Source: Zobellia laminariae
GTDB lineage: Bacteria > Bacteroidota > Bacteroidia > Flavobacteriales > Flavobacteriaceae
NCBI RefSeq assembly: GCF_009725995.1
Contig: NZ_RCNS01000003.1
Location: 806,001 to 870,000, forward strand
Length of the DNA: 64,000 bases
Reading direction: 5' to 3'
Part shown: positions 38,901-47,584 of the stretch, in pieces
Layout of the letters: each line of letters opens with the position of its first letter
Position numbering within the stretch: position 1 is the first letter of the stretch
The notes under the pieces: generated by a model
Seen by the model: the letters and a program-made list of their open reading frames with translations, nothing else
Database searches by the model: none
What the model was told of the DNA's origin: nothing
Translations under genes and position numbers: made by a program

Positions 38901-39106
38901 TTCTCGAACAAGTAGAGGTTCAAATTCGTTTATTAATGACCCGTATTCTGTTCGTTAAGAGACATGGTTTACACAAGTTAAAGATTAGTGTTTACACTAA
39001 ATTAGTTTCTAACCTTGTAGATTCTTGTTTGTTTCTTAGTAAGCTAATCCTCTGTAATTAATTGAGCATAAAGTAAAGTAAATCGTTGGCAGAAATAGTG
39101 CAAAAA

Positions 39107-39138
39107 TTTGGAGTTGGTTCGTTTTTGGTGTAAATTAG
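39107..39138 (+). promoter_or_regulatory. Candidate promoter of the ParDE operon
   Basis: TTTG at 39107-39110, 20 bases, then TAAATTAG at 39131-39138, close to the Bacteroidota pattern. It ends 18 bases before the parD start codon, so the leader would be very short. Confidence 0.35.
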
Positions 39139-39156
39139 CATCAAAACACATTTATT

Positions 39157-39396
39157 ATGGCAAGACAGAGCATATCGTTTACACCTCCGAATGATGAATG
39201 GTTAAAGGCACAAGTTGATAACCAGGAGTACTCCAGTAAAAGCGAACTTGTTAATGACTTAATACGTCAGGCAAGAAACCAACAAATCGAAATTGACTGG
39301 ATTAGAGCTAAAGTAGATAAGTCTGAAAAGAGTGGATTTACCACTGATAGTAAAGAACAAATTTTAGCGCAATCCAAGTCTAAGCTTAATGGCTAA
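39157..39396 (+). CDS. parD: ParD-like antitoxin (ribbon-helix-helix)
   Basis: 79 residues. The N-terminal half is a ribbon-helix-helix DNA-binding unit (QSISFTPPNDEWLKAQV, then YSSKSELVNDLIRQAR), which also represses its own promoter. The C-terminal half is the disordered toxin-binding tail. The stop codon overlaps the parE start by 8 bases, typical of a coupled toxin-antitoxin pair. Small size and order (antitoxin first) match the family. Confidence 0.85.
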   Translation: MARQSISFTPPNDEWLKAQVDNQEYSSKSELVNDLIRQARNQQIEIDWIRAKVDKSEKSGFTTDSKEQILAQSKSKLNG

Positions 39397-39676
39397 ATAT
39401 AGATTAAGCAACGAAGCCAAGAACGACCTAATAAGAATTCATCGTTACGGAGTTGAAAAATTCGGAATGGAACAAGCGGACAAATATTTTGAAACCTTTT
39501 TCGAATATTTTGATATTATTGCTAAAAGTCCGTATTCATTTGAGTCTGTCGAACACATAAGAACAGGGTATCGAAGATGCGTATACGGTTCGGACAGTAT
39601 TTACTACAAGATAAATAATGATATTATTGATATAATGGCGATTGTTGGAAAACAGGATTTGAAAAATATTTTATAA
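39389..39676 (+). CDS. parE: ParE/RelE-family toxin
   Basis: 95 residues with the ParE fold: YRLSNEAKNDLIRIHRYGVEKFG, then FEYFDIIAKSP, then GYRRCVYGSDSIYYKI and DIMAIVGKQD. The GYRRCVYGSDSIYY stretch resembles the ParE core strand. ParE toxins usually poison gyrase, whereas RelE cuts mRNA; the C-terminus here is not clear enough to decide. The pair appears intact, so it may stabilise the surrounding accessory DNA. Confidence 0.8.
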   Translation: MAKYRLSNEAKNDLIRIHRYGVEKFGMEQADKYFETFFEYFDIIAKSPYSFESVEHIRTGYRRCVYGSDSIYYKINNDIIDIMAIVGKQDLKNIL

Positions 39677-39747
39677 ACGGCATGTGAAAAGTACTATTGC
39701 CAATTGAGTGGCTGGCTCTGCCACCAAATGACGGAAAGCCCCCTCAC

Positions 39748-39780
39748 ACCACCGCACATGCAGAATGCGTATACGGCGGT
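39748..39780 (-). ncRNA. Possible group II intron domain V remnant
   Basis: On the minus strand a 33-base hairpin (CCGCCGTAT on the 5' arm, ATGTGCGGTGG on the 3' arm, tight loop) is followed by GTGTGAGGGGG. This layout recalls the domain V region and following bases of Bacteroidota group II introns. No reverse-transcriptase gene is present. Similarity is from memory and the catalytic AGC triad is not clear, so treat as tentative. Confidence 0.3.
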
Positions 39781-40101
39781 TGGCAATCTCTTTCTTCAAT
39801 CGATATTTGCACCAATCGAAACTACTCTGAACTTTCTCAAAAACTACAGGTTTTCTTGGAAATCGATTATCCAAAGAGCGAAAATCTAAGCCTCAATCAT
39901 AAATTCCGGAGGGAGTGCGTTTGGTCCTACCCTACATGTAAGACCTACTCAATTTCTGCATCACGTGTTCATCTCCTCCAGATAGTCGGGACAATCCAAA
40001 AATAAAGAAAATGTAGCCTTCCCTAAAAATATAGCCTTACTCGTTTTAGGACATCGCTAAATTCATAAAACATAAAGTCTATAATTTAATAGGAGCTGCC
40101 T
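39781..40101. other. Intergenic stretch between ParE and a decayed gene
   Basis: Apart from the intron-like hairpin before it, nothing was recognised. Short open frames on both strands at 39671-40005 overlap the structured RNA-like region and are not believable genes. Confidence 0.35.
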
Positions 40102-40123
40102 TAGGGGTAGCCCCTATTTTTTT
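40102..40123 (+). terminator. Terminator-like hairpin
   Basis: AGGGG and CCCCT pair around a 3-base loop, followed by ATTTTTTT on the plus strand. No plus-strand gene ends nearby (parE stops 425 bases upstream), so it may belong to the structured region before it or to a lost gene. Confidence 0.5.
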
Positions 40124-40143
40124 AAGTATTGGGTACTATCTCT

Positions 40144-40905
40144 CTATAGCTCTTTTGATATTATACGAATTAGTGTATGAGATACTCCATCTAATCGTTT
40201 GAGAACCGCCAACGGAAATGCCACGGCTTCATCAGTAGTTATAGATTTAATATAGAGTACTCTTTCATCATTCGTTAGAAATGATTTAACCGTTTCAATT
40301 TCTTTTAATCTACTGCCTCCCATCAATATTTCAGAAACAATTTCTATAGATTCATTTTCACTTCAGCGTTTTCAATATTCTTCAACCGTGTATATTCCCA
40401 AGGTTGGTTTTCTTAACTTTTCAGCGAGCCATAATTCCACCGTCGGAGCTAACTCCAACCATTGCTCAATATCTATTGCATTTATATATTTAACATCTTT
40501 CAAAAATCCCTCGTTTTTCTTTTCTTCTGCCCATTTACTTTTATCCCGATACTTTTTAGCATTAATATTTATATAGGTGGTGTCAGCAGGATTTTTCCCC
40601 AAAGTGTCCTGTTTCCGTTTTTGGTAGTCATCATCCGCCTTTCCCTTTTTATTGTTTGTTGTTCCAAACTCCCATACACTTTCTCCTAATGGCACAAACA
40701 TATTTCCAGATTCCGTGGTAAGTTCTCCGTCAAAACCTCCAGTTTGAACGTCTTCTCCATAGGAAAATGAATATTTTGAATGCTGACATTATCAATAGAA
40801 GTTAATATCAATTTTCTGATTAAAATGGGGAAGATTGTATCTACAATCAATGGTATTTGCCCAATTATCAATGTCAATCGTACTATTGAATCTCAAAACA
40901 ACATA
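40144..40905 (-). pseudogene. Decayed 5' part of a large protein, unknown function
   Basis: One protein can be traced on the minus strand through several breaks. It runs from IDIDNWANTID and a shifted segment (LIRKLILTSIDNVSI) to a second frame with GEDVQTGGFDGELTTESGNM, then VPLGESVWEFGTTNNKKGKADDDY and WLELAPTVELWLAEKLRKP. After that, two TGA codons stand where TGG (Trp) would be expected (YTVEEY-stop, KR-stop), and the frame continues to KRLDG near 40165. At least one frameshift and two nonsense codons make it dead. The layout recalls large NTPase-type proteins of defence regions, but I cannot name the family. It lies directly downstream of fic. Confidence 0.6.
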
Positions 40906-40908
40906 TAC

Positions 40909-42381
40909 TTAAAAGATTAATCGAGCCTCATCGTGTTCTTTAAAAGTGTTACTTCTTTCCAGCTGGTTCTCCATAACATCTATAAAATTCGCTGTTAGGG
41001 TACTACAAAAGAGCTGTGCTCTTTGCAGCATCCTAATATACGCTTCTGGGTCTGATTGTCTGGTCAATCGCCTCAAAGCCCCTAAGTAATCATCCCTGTA
41101 AACGGTGGGAATCATAATTCTGGTCTGTCCTGCCTTTACAAGTTCGGCATTCATCATCACCCTTGCGATCCTACCATTGCCATCCAAAAACGGATGGATT
41201 TCACTGACCATAAACATAATATAGGCTGCTTTTGCAAAAGGATCATTTAAAACATTGTAATATTCAAACCCCTTTAATAAAGTCCCCCTAACCATTGTAT
41301 AATCTACGAAATGTGTATTTCCTGCTCTATTATTCTTGTCCTTGAACTTTCCTGGTTTTTTGTCCAATCTAGCTCCTAAAAGGACTTGATGCCGGTATTC
41401 CAAAATCTTTAAAAGCTCTTCCGCTGATGTAGGGACGGTTTTCATTTCCTTCATATTGCTTACCAATTTATAGGTGCCCAATATATCGTGGGAATCCTCG
41501 TTTCTATTGGGTAATGGCTTTTCTGTACTTATAATACCTTTTGCCTCTTCAAGTTCAAATACCGTCCCTTCGATGTAATTAGAAAAATAGGCCTCAAAAA
41601 AAGCAAAGTTTTTAAATGCAGATGGTTCTAGGTTTGCATCGGGATAGCTTTTAAACTCACTTTTATGCAATGCTAAAAATAAGGTTTCGAACAACTTGAT
41701 TCTTGCTGGATCAAATGGAGTTCCGAATGCTCTGGCCATTGCTACGGGAGAGGTCAATATTTTTGAAGTATGGGTGGTCAATAAAGCACTTATCAACCTA
41801 TCCAGTTTTTCAAATTCCTTTTGCATCATCAATTTTTCGGCTATGACCTTAGCTTTATCCCTGACCGCATTTAAAGCATCTTCCCCGTTTACCCTAACAA
41901 TCTGTTCAAGTTTTTCTTCTATTTCAGGTAGCGTCAGTGTTTTGGATTCTGGTCCTGGTCTTCTGGAAACTTGCAAATTTTCAAGAAAAACTCTTTCTCT
42001 TTGGGAAACATATAATTCCCCCGAAAAAATGGTATCTCCTTCAATGGGGCCTTCTCCTTGAAGAAATCGTATCGTTATTCCAGGTAAACTTACTTTTTTA
42101 GTATAGGTGTAGGTTATGAATATATGTCCTTTTGAAGTAGGTTTGAATTCAATAGCAGATCTATGGCTTAATAATGATCCGGGGTATAATTTCCCGAGAA
42201 TGGTAAAAAGATTTCTTTTAACAATAGCTTCATTAGTATCCGTAAAGTTTGAAGTATATACGCGGGATGCAATTTTCCTGATTTTTCCTTCCTTTTCCAA
42301 TGAGGAAATTTGCCTGCTTATATTGGAATCGCTCGAAGAGAAAATAATTTCTTGAAGGTGTATGGGTAAACTATTTTCCAT
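40909..42381 (-). CDS. Fic-family AMPylase-like protein with N-terminal AbiEi-like domain
   Basis: 490 residues from the ATG ending at 42381. Residues 1-180 resemble the AbiEi antitoxin: a winged helix (ISRQISSLEKEGKIRKIASRVYTSN) followed by GSLLSHRSAIE. Residues 200-490 form a Fic domain with the complete catalytic motif HPFLDGNGRIAR and an upstream inhibitory-helix motif (FSNYIEG, matching S/TxxxEG). A Fic domain usually transfers AMP to target proteins. The fusion of a DNA-binding antitoxin-like part with a Fic domain suggests a self-regulating toxin. The start codon lies inside the first of six phased repeats, which may be its own operator. Confidence 0.85.
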   Translation of the reverse strand: MENSLPIHLQEIIFSSSDSNISRQISSLEKEGKIRKIASRVYTSNFTDTNEAIVKRNLFTILGKLYPGSLLSHRSAIEFKPTSKGHIFITYTYTKKVSLPGITIRFLQGEGPIEGDTIFSGELYVSQRERVFLENLQVSRRPGPESKTLTLPEIEEKLEQIVRVNGEDALNAVRDKAKVIAEKLMMQKEFEKLDRLISALLTTHTSKILTSPVAMARAFGTPFDPARIKLFETLFLALHKSEFKSYPDANLEPSAFKNFAFFEAYFSNYIEGTVFELEEAKGIISTEKPLPNRNEDSHDILGTYKLVSNMKEMKTVPTSAEELLKILEYRHQVLLGARLDKKPGKFKDKNNRAGNTHFVDYTMVRGTLLKGFEYYNVLNDPFAKAAYIMFMVSEIHPFLDGNGRIARVMMNAELVKAGQTRIMIPTVYRDDYLGALRRLTRQSDPEAYIRMLQRAQLFCSTLTANFIDVMENQLERSNTFKEHDEARLIF

Positions 42382-42563
42382 TATAATTAAATTAAGGAGG
42401 TGAAAATACAAATATTTTCCATTATAATATAGAGTTTAACAAAATATTTCCAATATAAAACAAAATAGAGAATAAAATATTTTCCATTAAGAGGCTGCTT
42501 TATATTATTACAAGCAAATATTTTCCATTATCAACACAATAGAACTCAATATTTTCCACTATA
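42373..42563. repeat. Six direct repeats of (A)ATATTTTCCATTATA upstream of fic
   Basis: The ATTTTCC (or ATTTCC) core begins at 42373, 42414, 42446, 42479, 42520 and 42551; the third copy has ATTTCC and the first overlaps the fic start codon region. Spacings are 41, 32, 33, 41 and 31 bases, which are close to 4, 3, 3, 4 and 3 helical turns, so the copies face the same side of the DNA. The last copy has CACTATA in place of CATTATA. They probably bind a regulator, most simply the Fic protein's own winged-helix domain. Confidence 0.7.
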
Positions 42564-43268
42564 AAGTATAATTAGCCCAAAAGGTGGTATTCATTTATGG
42601 AGTTCACTCAGCACATTCCCCTTCATTCCGCAAAAAGCTACATTCCAGGCAAAGAGCCTCCCTGAAAAAAGTCTTGGACACCATCCCCAATTTTAGCTAT
42701 CCTTTCCGCTTACCCTTCCCGCTACGTTTGGAAGGAACACTCTATTTCTAAGCCAAAATTGTGAATCAAGTCCGCTTGAAACAGGAAAGTCAAAACTTCA
42801 CTTTTCTTTACCGGATTCCCGGCAAGTTCTTCTTGAGCCCTTACTCGGTAATCCTCGAAAACCGAATTTTCACCTTGAACATTTTAAGGGGTTTATAATG
42901 AAGGGAGCCCTAGTTGTTTTTCGGGACGGCGAAAAACAGGCACGCCATAACCCATTCTAATACGGCCCCATCCGCTCCCTTCGCTTAACTATCGGTACGC
43001 TCAAGTCACAAATAGCCCCGAAAGAATGGCTAATGCCCTTGTGGAACTTGTCAAGACTATACAAGTTTCAGGAAAAAATAGGGTCTCTACTTCCTTGAAA
43101 ACCGAACGGTTTTACTATGTCGCAGACACTCCCGATTTCTTCCCTGAAAGTCTGGACAAAGCCCACTCCCTCCATTGTGCGGTGCACAGAAGAAAGCAAA
43201 CAAACACCCCTTAAAATTGAATTCAGTTCAAATGGAAAGGGAAATATGAACCATTTAAATCTTGTATT
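42564..43268. other. Non-coding or decayed stretch upstream of ssb
   Basis: A GC-richer region than its neighbours. It contains a 7-bp perfect dyad (AAAACCG and CGGTTTT, 43098-43113) and several partial open frames that are each interrupted (for example one from 42899 with a stop after 20 codons). The 62-codon plus-strand frame from 43026 has no known relatives. The region may be leader sequence or a dead gene of the mobilisable element. Confidence 0.35.
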
Positions 43269-43604
43269 ATGAGTACTATTAGAAATCACGTACAGTTGAT
43301 CGGAAACGTTGGGCAAGAACCAACTATTACCAACCTTGAAAGCGGTAAAAAAGTGGCCCGCTTCTCCCTGGCCACCAATGTCCATTACAAAAACACCAAG
43401 GGAGAAAAACAAACGGATACCGACTGGCACACCATCGTTGCCTGGGGCAAGACCGCTGAAATCATCGAGAAATATGTCGAGAAAGGCAAAGAAGTCGGTG
43501 TTGCGGGCAAACTAAAGACCCGTACCTACACTATGGACGACGGTAACCAACGCTATGTAACCGAAGTAGTGGCCGATGAAATCCTATTGCTAGGAAACAA
43601 ATAA
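43269..43604 (+). CDS. ssb: Single-stranded DNA-binding protein (mobile-element type)
   Basis: 111 residues, an OB fold alone: VQLIGNVGQEPTI, KVARFSLATN, DWHTIVAWGKTAEI and YTMDDGNQRYVTEVVADEI. It lacks the acidic glycine-rich tail of chromosomal SSB, as is common in Bacteroidota mobile elements, so it may not recruit the usual tail-binding partners. It coats single-stranded DNA during transfer or replication. It opens the mobilisation module and is followed by a strong terminator. Confidence 0.92.
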   Translation: MSTIRNHVQLIGNVGQEPTITNLESGKKVARFSLATNVHYKNTKGEKQTDTDWHTIVAWGKTAEIIEKYVEKGKEVGVAGKLKTRTYTMDDGNQRYVTEVVADEILLLGNK

Positions 43605-43613
43605 AACCATGAT

Positions 43614-43648
43614 AGAGGGAATCCCACATTGGGCATTCCCTCTTTTTT
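43614..43648 (+). terminator. Rho-independent terminator after ssb
   Basis: A 9-bp perfect stem (AGAGGGAAT with ATTCCCTCT) around a 12-base loop, followed by a run of Ts to 43648. It begins 10 bases after the ssb stop codon. Confidence 0.9.
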
Positions 43649-43669
43649 ACAACTAAAACTACTTTACAA

Positions 43670-44119
43670 ATGAAAACACAGGTTAACGAAATACAGGTCA
43701 GCTATCATGAAAACACAGCTGTTTTTCAGGCATTGCCGATGAAAAATTCGCAAGATGTAGCAAAATTAATCTATTCCAATTGGGATAGGGACACCATAGG
43801 ACTCAGGGAGACATTTAAAGTGCTCCTGATGAACCATTCCAATAAGGTCAAAGGAATCTATCCCCTATCGGTCGGTGGTATTACAGGCACCATGGTCGAT
43901 TTACGGATATTGTTCGCCTTGGTACTCAAAACTCTGAGTACGGCCATCATATTGACCCATAACCACCCCTCTGGAAAATTAAGACCCAGTGAAGCCGACA
44001 GAGCCGTAACCCTTAAAATCACGAAGGCAGCGCGACTCTTTGATATTACGATTCTAGACCACCTTATTCTAGCGCCTAACGGGGAGTACTATAGTTTTAA
44101 GGACAATGGACTACTATAA
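43670..44119 (+). CDS. radC: RadC-like JAB-domain protein
   Basis: 149 residues of the short RadC type often found on mobile elements. The JAMM zinc motif is present: Glu near residue 45, then THNHPSG with the two His residues and an Asp in PSEADRAVT. The N-terminal helix-hairpin-helix of full-length RadC is absent. RadC was once linked to recombination, but its function is not established. It lies between two terminators and so has its own transcript. Confidence 0.85.
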   Translation: MKTQVNEIQVSYHENTAVFQALPMKNSQDVAKLIYSNWDRDTIGLRETFKVLLMNHSNKVKGIYPLSVGGITGTMVDLRILFALVLKTLSTAIILTHNHPSGKLRPSEADRAVTLKITKAARLFDITILDHLILAPNGEYYSFKDNGLL

Positions 44120-44165
44120 TTGAGTTCATATACAACGGATGCCAAACTAGCAAATGACTCCAAAC

Positions 44166-44192
44166 AAGCCCTTCTATTATGAAGGGCTTTTT
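44166..44192 (+). terminator. Rho-independent terminator after radC
   Basis: AAGCCCTTC and GAAGGGCTT form a perfect 9-bp stem around TATTAT, followed by Ts. It is 46 bases after the radC stop codon. Confidence 0.85.
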
Positions 44193-44469
44193 CTATGTTC
44201 AATTACCTATTTTGCTTATCTTTAAAACTTCAGAAAACACCTAGTATACCAACGGTCATCACTTTAATTTGATTTGACTTTCCACGATGATCCGGTCCAT
44301 ATATATTTAAAATAGAAGGCAACTGACATTTATCAGCTTGTTCGCTAATTCGGGTTCCTGCGGAACAAAAAGGAGAAGCAAGAGGGTAACACGCTGCGCG
44401 ATGTTATGAATTATATATTGTTGATAATCAGTTATTTATAATATTTAAATCACCCTACAACGGATTGCA
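44193..44469. other. Gap before the mobilisation operon
   Basis: No gene or RNA was recognised. It leads into the oriT-like repeats. Confidence 0.4.
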
Positions 44470-44522
44470 TTACAGTAAATAGGGGCGAAACACCTATAAA
44501 TAGGCAGTTTTTTACAGTAAAA
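44470..44522. other. Candidate origin of transfer (oriT) region
   Basis: Directly before the BfmA-like gene lie two direct copies of TTACAGTAAA (44470 and 44512), and between them ATAGG, 9 bases, CCTAT, AA, ATAGG (44479-44504), which gives two alternative hairpins. Nicking sites of mobilisable elements are usually placed just upstream of the mob genes and contain such repeats. The nick site itself is not known. Confidence 0.4.
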
Positions 44523-44523
44523 A

Positions 44524-45063
44524 ATGGAAGATTCCTACCAAAAATATCACTTTTCGGCCATCAGCATCAAAAAGAAAGTTGCTCGGCGATTTCGAGCCTT
44601 TTCCAAATTGGTGTCGGACTCCCATACCCACACCCTGGAAGCCGTAATGAACTTTTTTGAATGGAACGATCTTTCGCCCAACGATGACCTAGGTATAAAG
44701 AACAACAGGACCAACAAGCGCATCAATGCGCTTATAGCAATCCTCAAAAATATTGAGAAACACCAGACCTTGCCTACCAAAGCGATGCTCGATACCCTCT
44801 TCCAAGAAATCGCTAAGCAGGAAGGCCGGGAAGAAAAGGAAGAAGAATTTGATTTTCCAACACCTGAACCGTTTTCCCGGGACACCGAACTGCAACATTA
44901 CCGGAATCGGTATGAGGACATGCAACAACGTATGGGCAGCTATAAAAACCGCATACAGGATTTGCTGGAACAAATGACCTACATAAAGGGAACCTTCGCC
45001 AGAGGATATTATAAACTGGATATGGACAAAAATGAGTTTGAACAATTCAAAAAAGAACTGTAA
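44524..45063 (+). CDS. BfmA/BtgA-family mobilisation accessory protein
   Basis: 179 residues. The N-terminal part (FSAISIKKKVARRFRAFSKLVSDSHTHTLEAVMNFFEW) is the conserved ribbon-helix-helix-like region of the BfmA/BtgA group; a coiled-coil C-terminal half (LQHYRNRYEDMQQRM) follows. Such proteins bind oriT and help the relaxase form the relaxosome. The stop codon shares one base with the relaxase start (TAATG), so the two genes are coupled. It is the first gene of a three-gene mob operon. Confidence 0.85.
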   Translation: MEDSYQKYHFSAISIKKKVARRFRAFSKLVSDSHTHTLEAVMNFFEWNDLSPNDDLGIKNNRTNKRINALIAILKNIEKHQTLPTKAMLDTLFQEIAKQEGREEKEEEFDFPTPEPFSRDTELQHYRNRYEDMQQRMGSYKNRIQDLLEQMTYIKGTFARGYYKLDMDKNEFEQFKKEL

Positions 45064-46097
45064 TGTACATCACCATCACCGCCCAGAAAATTAACGGGAA
45101 TTATGCCCAAAGCGTAGCCGCCTTCGTAAATTATCTTGAAAAGGAGAACGAAGGGAAAAACACAGATGACCTAGAACATTTCTTTAACCAATTCGGCGAG
45201 GAAATAGCAGCGGAAGAGGTGATAAGCGCTATAGATGGGAACACCGCCAAGCTTAAAAAGAAAGAGCCCAAATTCTATTCCATTACCCTAAACCCAAGCG
45301 TGAGGGAACTCAAAAAAATACAAAATTCACAGCAAGCCCTAAAGCAATACACTAGGGAAGTAATGAAAGCCTATGCCGCAGCATTCCACAGGGAAATTAG
45401 CGGCAGGCCAGTGACCATCGATGATATTAAATATTTCGCTAAGCTTGAACACCAACGTACATTCAAGGGCAATGATAAAGAAATTATTGAAAACCAACCT
45501 TATGCTACCCAAATCCTTCAATTAAAACAAGAAGCAAGACGTATCGGGCTTGGGGCAGAGCTGGGGAACATCACCAATCTAAAAAGACAGATCCAATATT
45601 TGGAAAGGGAAGCACCACACCAAATTAACGGCGAGCGCATTGTGCGGGGAACACCCAAACCGGGCCCACAAAGCCACATCCACATCATCGTCAGCCGGAA
45701 GGATGCCTCTAATCGATATAGCGTTTCTCCAGGAAGCAAATACAAGGCTTCGGATGTTGTAATGAACGGTAAGAATGTAAAACGAGGTTTTGATAGGGAT
45801 GCTTTCTATAAAAGTGCGGAAAAGACCTTCGATAAAATGTTCGGTTACAAACGAAACTATGTAGAAACCTACCAGGCAAGAAAAACCTTTCTGAAAAATC
45901 CAAAGCTGTATTTTTCAATGCTTACGAAACTTCCCACCAATGAGAGGGCCTTGGCGTTTCAACTGTTGCAAAAATCCGGGGTCAATACGGCCTTGTTAAG
46001 CATTCCGACGAGCAAGCTACAGCTTACCATTAAAGCGATAAACCTATTGAAAAAAGGGTTTGGCAAGGCCATTGAATCTGCCTCCATTGGCATATGA
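45063..46097 (+). CDS. DUF5712-family (MobB/BtgB-like) relaxase
   Basis: 344 residues. The metal-binding signature HIHIIVSRKD near residue 207 (HxH) is preceded by an N-terminal MYITITAQKI strand and a mostly helical, Lys-rich core. A catalytic Tyr is not obvious, but Tyr residues near the start (YAQSVAAFVNYL) are candidates. The relaxase nicks oriT and pilots single-stranded DNA. It overlaps the coupling protein by 4 bases (ATGA). Intact frames in all three mob genes suggest that this element, unlike the one at 5-16 kb, could still be mobilised by a helper. Confidence 0.85.
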   Translation: MYITITAQKINGNYAQSVAAFVNYLEKENEGKNTDDLEHFFNQFGEEIAAEEVISAIDGNTAKLKKKEPKFYSITLNPSVRELKKIQNSQQALKQYTREVMKAYAAAFHREISGRPVTIDDIKYFAKLEHQRTFKGNDKEIIENQPYATQILQLKQEARRIGLGAELGNITNLKRQIQYLEREAPHQINGERIVRGTPKPGPQSHIHIIVSRKDASNRYSVSPGSKYKASDVVMNGKNVKRGFDRDAFYKSAEKTFDKMFGYKRNYVETYQARKTFLKNPKLYFSMLTKLPTNERALAFQLLQKSGVNTALLSIPTSKLQLTIKAINLLKKGFGKAIESASIGI

Positions 46098-47536
46098 ACT
46101 GGCAATGGGTACATATCATCATTTATATCGTTATACCTATACTCTTTGTGACTACGGTACTTTATGGTATATTCAGTAGGGAAACGAAGGGACGGACAGA
46201 TAAAAAATATAGGGTACGTTTTACCTTAAGGTATGGCAGTTTCAAGGCGGCCAATATCCGAAGGGGAGCTTCCATCATCGGTTCCGCTGGAAGTGGAAAA
46301 ACGGAAAGCGTCGTCTATAATTTTCTACAGCATTTCAGTACCTACGGGTTTTGTGGGGTTATCCATGACTACAAGAACTTTGATCTCTCCGAAATTGCCT
46401 ACCCCCTGTTCAAAGACAAAAGCATTTCATTTTATACTATTTCCTTTGGCGATATCCATTATAGGGTTAATCCGATCGCCCCTGAATATTTACCCAATGA
46501 GGAAAGCGTCAACGAAGTGTCCAGAGTGCTGATGGAAAATCTATTGGAACAGGACCTATCACAGAACAAGGGGAGCAATAAATTTTTCTCGGATGCGGTA
46601 GAAGGACTTTTAAGCGGGATGATATGGAAAATGAAAACAACTTATCCAGAGAATTGCACACTCCCCCATATCATCGCATTTTTCCAATCGGCGTCGACTA
46701 AAAAATTGGTAGCTTTCCTTAAATCCGACCTGACTTCCCGAAGTATGGCCAGTGCCTTTCTCAACGGTATAGAATCGGAAAAGCAAACCGCCGGAGTAAA
46801 AAGCACGTTGGCCAACGCCTTTAAAAAAATCAGTTCCCAAAAAATGTTCTTTGTCCTTTCCAAGGATGAAGTGCCGTTGGATATCAATAACCCTGACCAC
46901 CCCGCAGTAGTGTCGCTCGTCAATGACCCAAAGTATGATTCGGCCTACTCCCCCGTTATTGCCATGGTAATGCATACCATTATAAAGCAGATGAGTATCC
47001 GTGGCAGGAGACATTCCTTTCTCTTAATGGAAGAGGCACCTACCCTTAAACTCCCCAACATGCACCGAATCCCGGCTACATTAAGGAGTTATGATATCTG
47101 TACAATTTATGTCATGCAGGACAAGGTGCAGAACGATCTGTTATACGGGGACAAGGCCAGCAAAGCGATCCTGAGCAACCTTTCCTATCAATTCTTCGGA
47201 AAGGTCAACGACCCGGATACCGCCAAATACTATGAACGTTTTTTCGAAATCATCAAAAAGCCGACCCACAGCGTCAGCAAGAGCAGTGGATTGAGTTTTG
47301 AAAGCAGGATTACCAAAGGTGAAAAAGAGGTGTCCAAACGTAGGGCGGATATGTTCTTTCGATTGAAGCAAGGAGAGTTCGTGGCCTTTGCGGATGGGAA
47401 AGATCGACAGTTGCGGTTCAAACTGCAGAAAATGCAAAAAGCAATTCCTCAAAAAATTACATCATATTCGAAGGAAGATTTCCAGTTGAATTATAAAGGT
47501 ATCTATAGGGATGTTGAAATAATTTTCAGAAAATAA
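46094..47536 (+). CDS. VirD4/TraG-like type IV coupling protein
   Basis: 480 residues. Two N-terminal membrane segments are reduced to one clear helix (IIIYIVIPILFVTTVLYGIF); the ATPase domain has Walker A GSAGSGKTES and Walker B SFLLMEEAP, and a conserved VNPI block. The protein links the relaxosome to a transfer channel and pumps DNA. No channel genes (TraG-O of VirB type) are in the window, so the element is mobilisable rather than self-transmissible. The end is intact. Confidence 0.88.
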   Translation: MNWQWVHIIIYIVIPILFVTTVLYGIFSRETKGRTDKKYRVRFTLRYGSFKAANIRRGASIIGSAGSGKTESVVYNFLQHFSTYGFCGVIHDYKNFDLSEIAYPLFKDKSISFYTISFGDIHYRVNPIAPEYLPNEESVNEVSRVLMENLLEQDLSQNKGSNKFFSDAVEGLLSGMIWKMKTTYPENCTLPHIIAFFQSASTKKLVAFLKSDLTSRSMASAFLNGIESEKQTAGVKSTLANAFKKISSQKMFFVLSKDEVPLDINNPDHPAVVSLVNDPKYDSAYSPVIAMVMHTIIKQMSIRGRRHSFLLMEEAPTLKLPNMHRIPATLRSYDICTIYVMQDKVQNDLLYGDKASKAILSNLSYQFFGKVNDPDTAKYYERFFEIIKKPTHSVSKSSGLSFESRITKGEKEVSKRRADMFFRLKQGEFVAFADGKDRQLRFKLQKMQKAIPQKITSYSKEDFQLNYKGIYRDVEIIFRK

Positions 47537-47584
47537 ATCAAATAGTCCTTCTGTATGTCTTGTAGTAATTTACAAGTTTCAATG

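Noticed and set aside
43026..43214. 62-codon plus-strand frame upstream of ssb
   Set aside because: Several frames in this GC-richer patch are partly open, none with recognisable motifs or a fitting leader.
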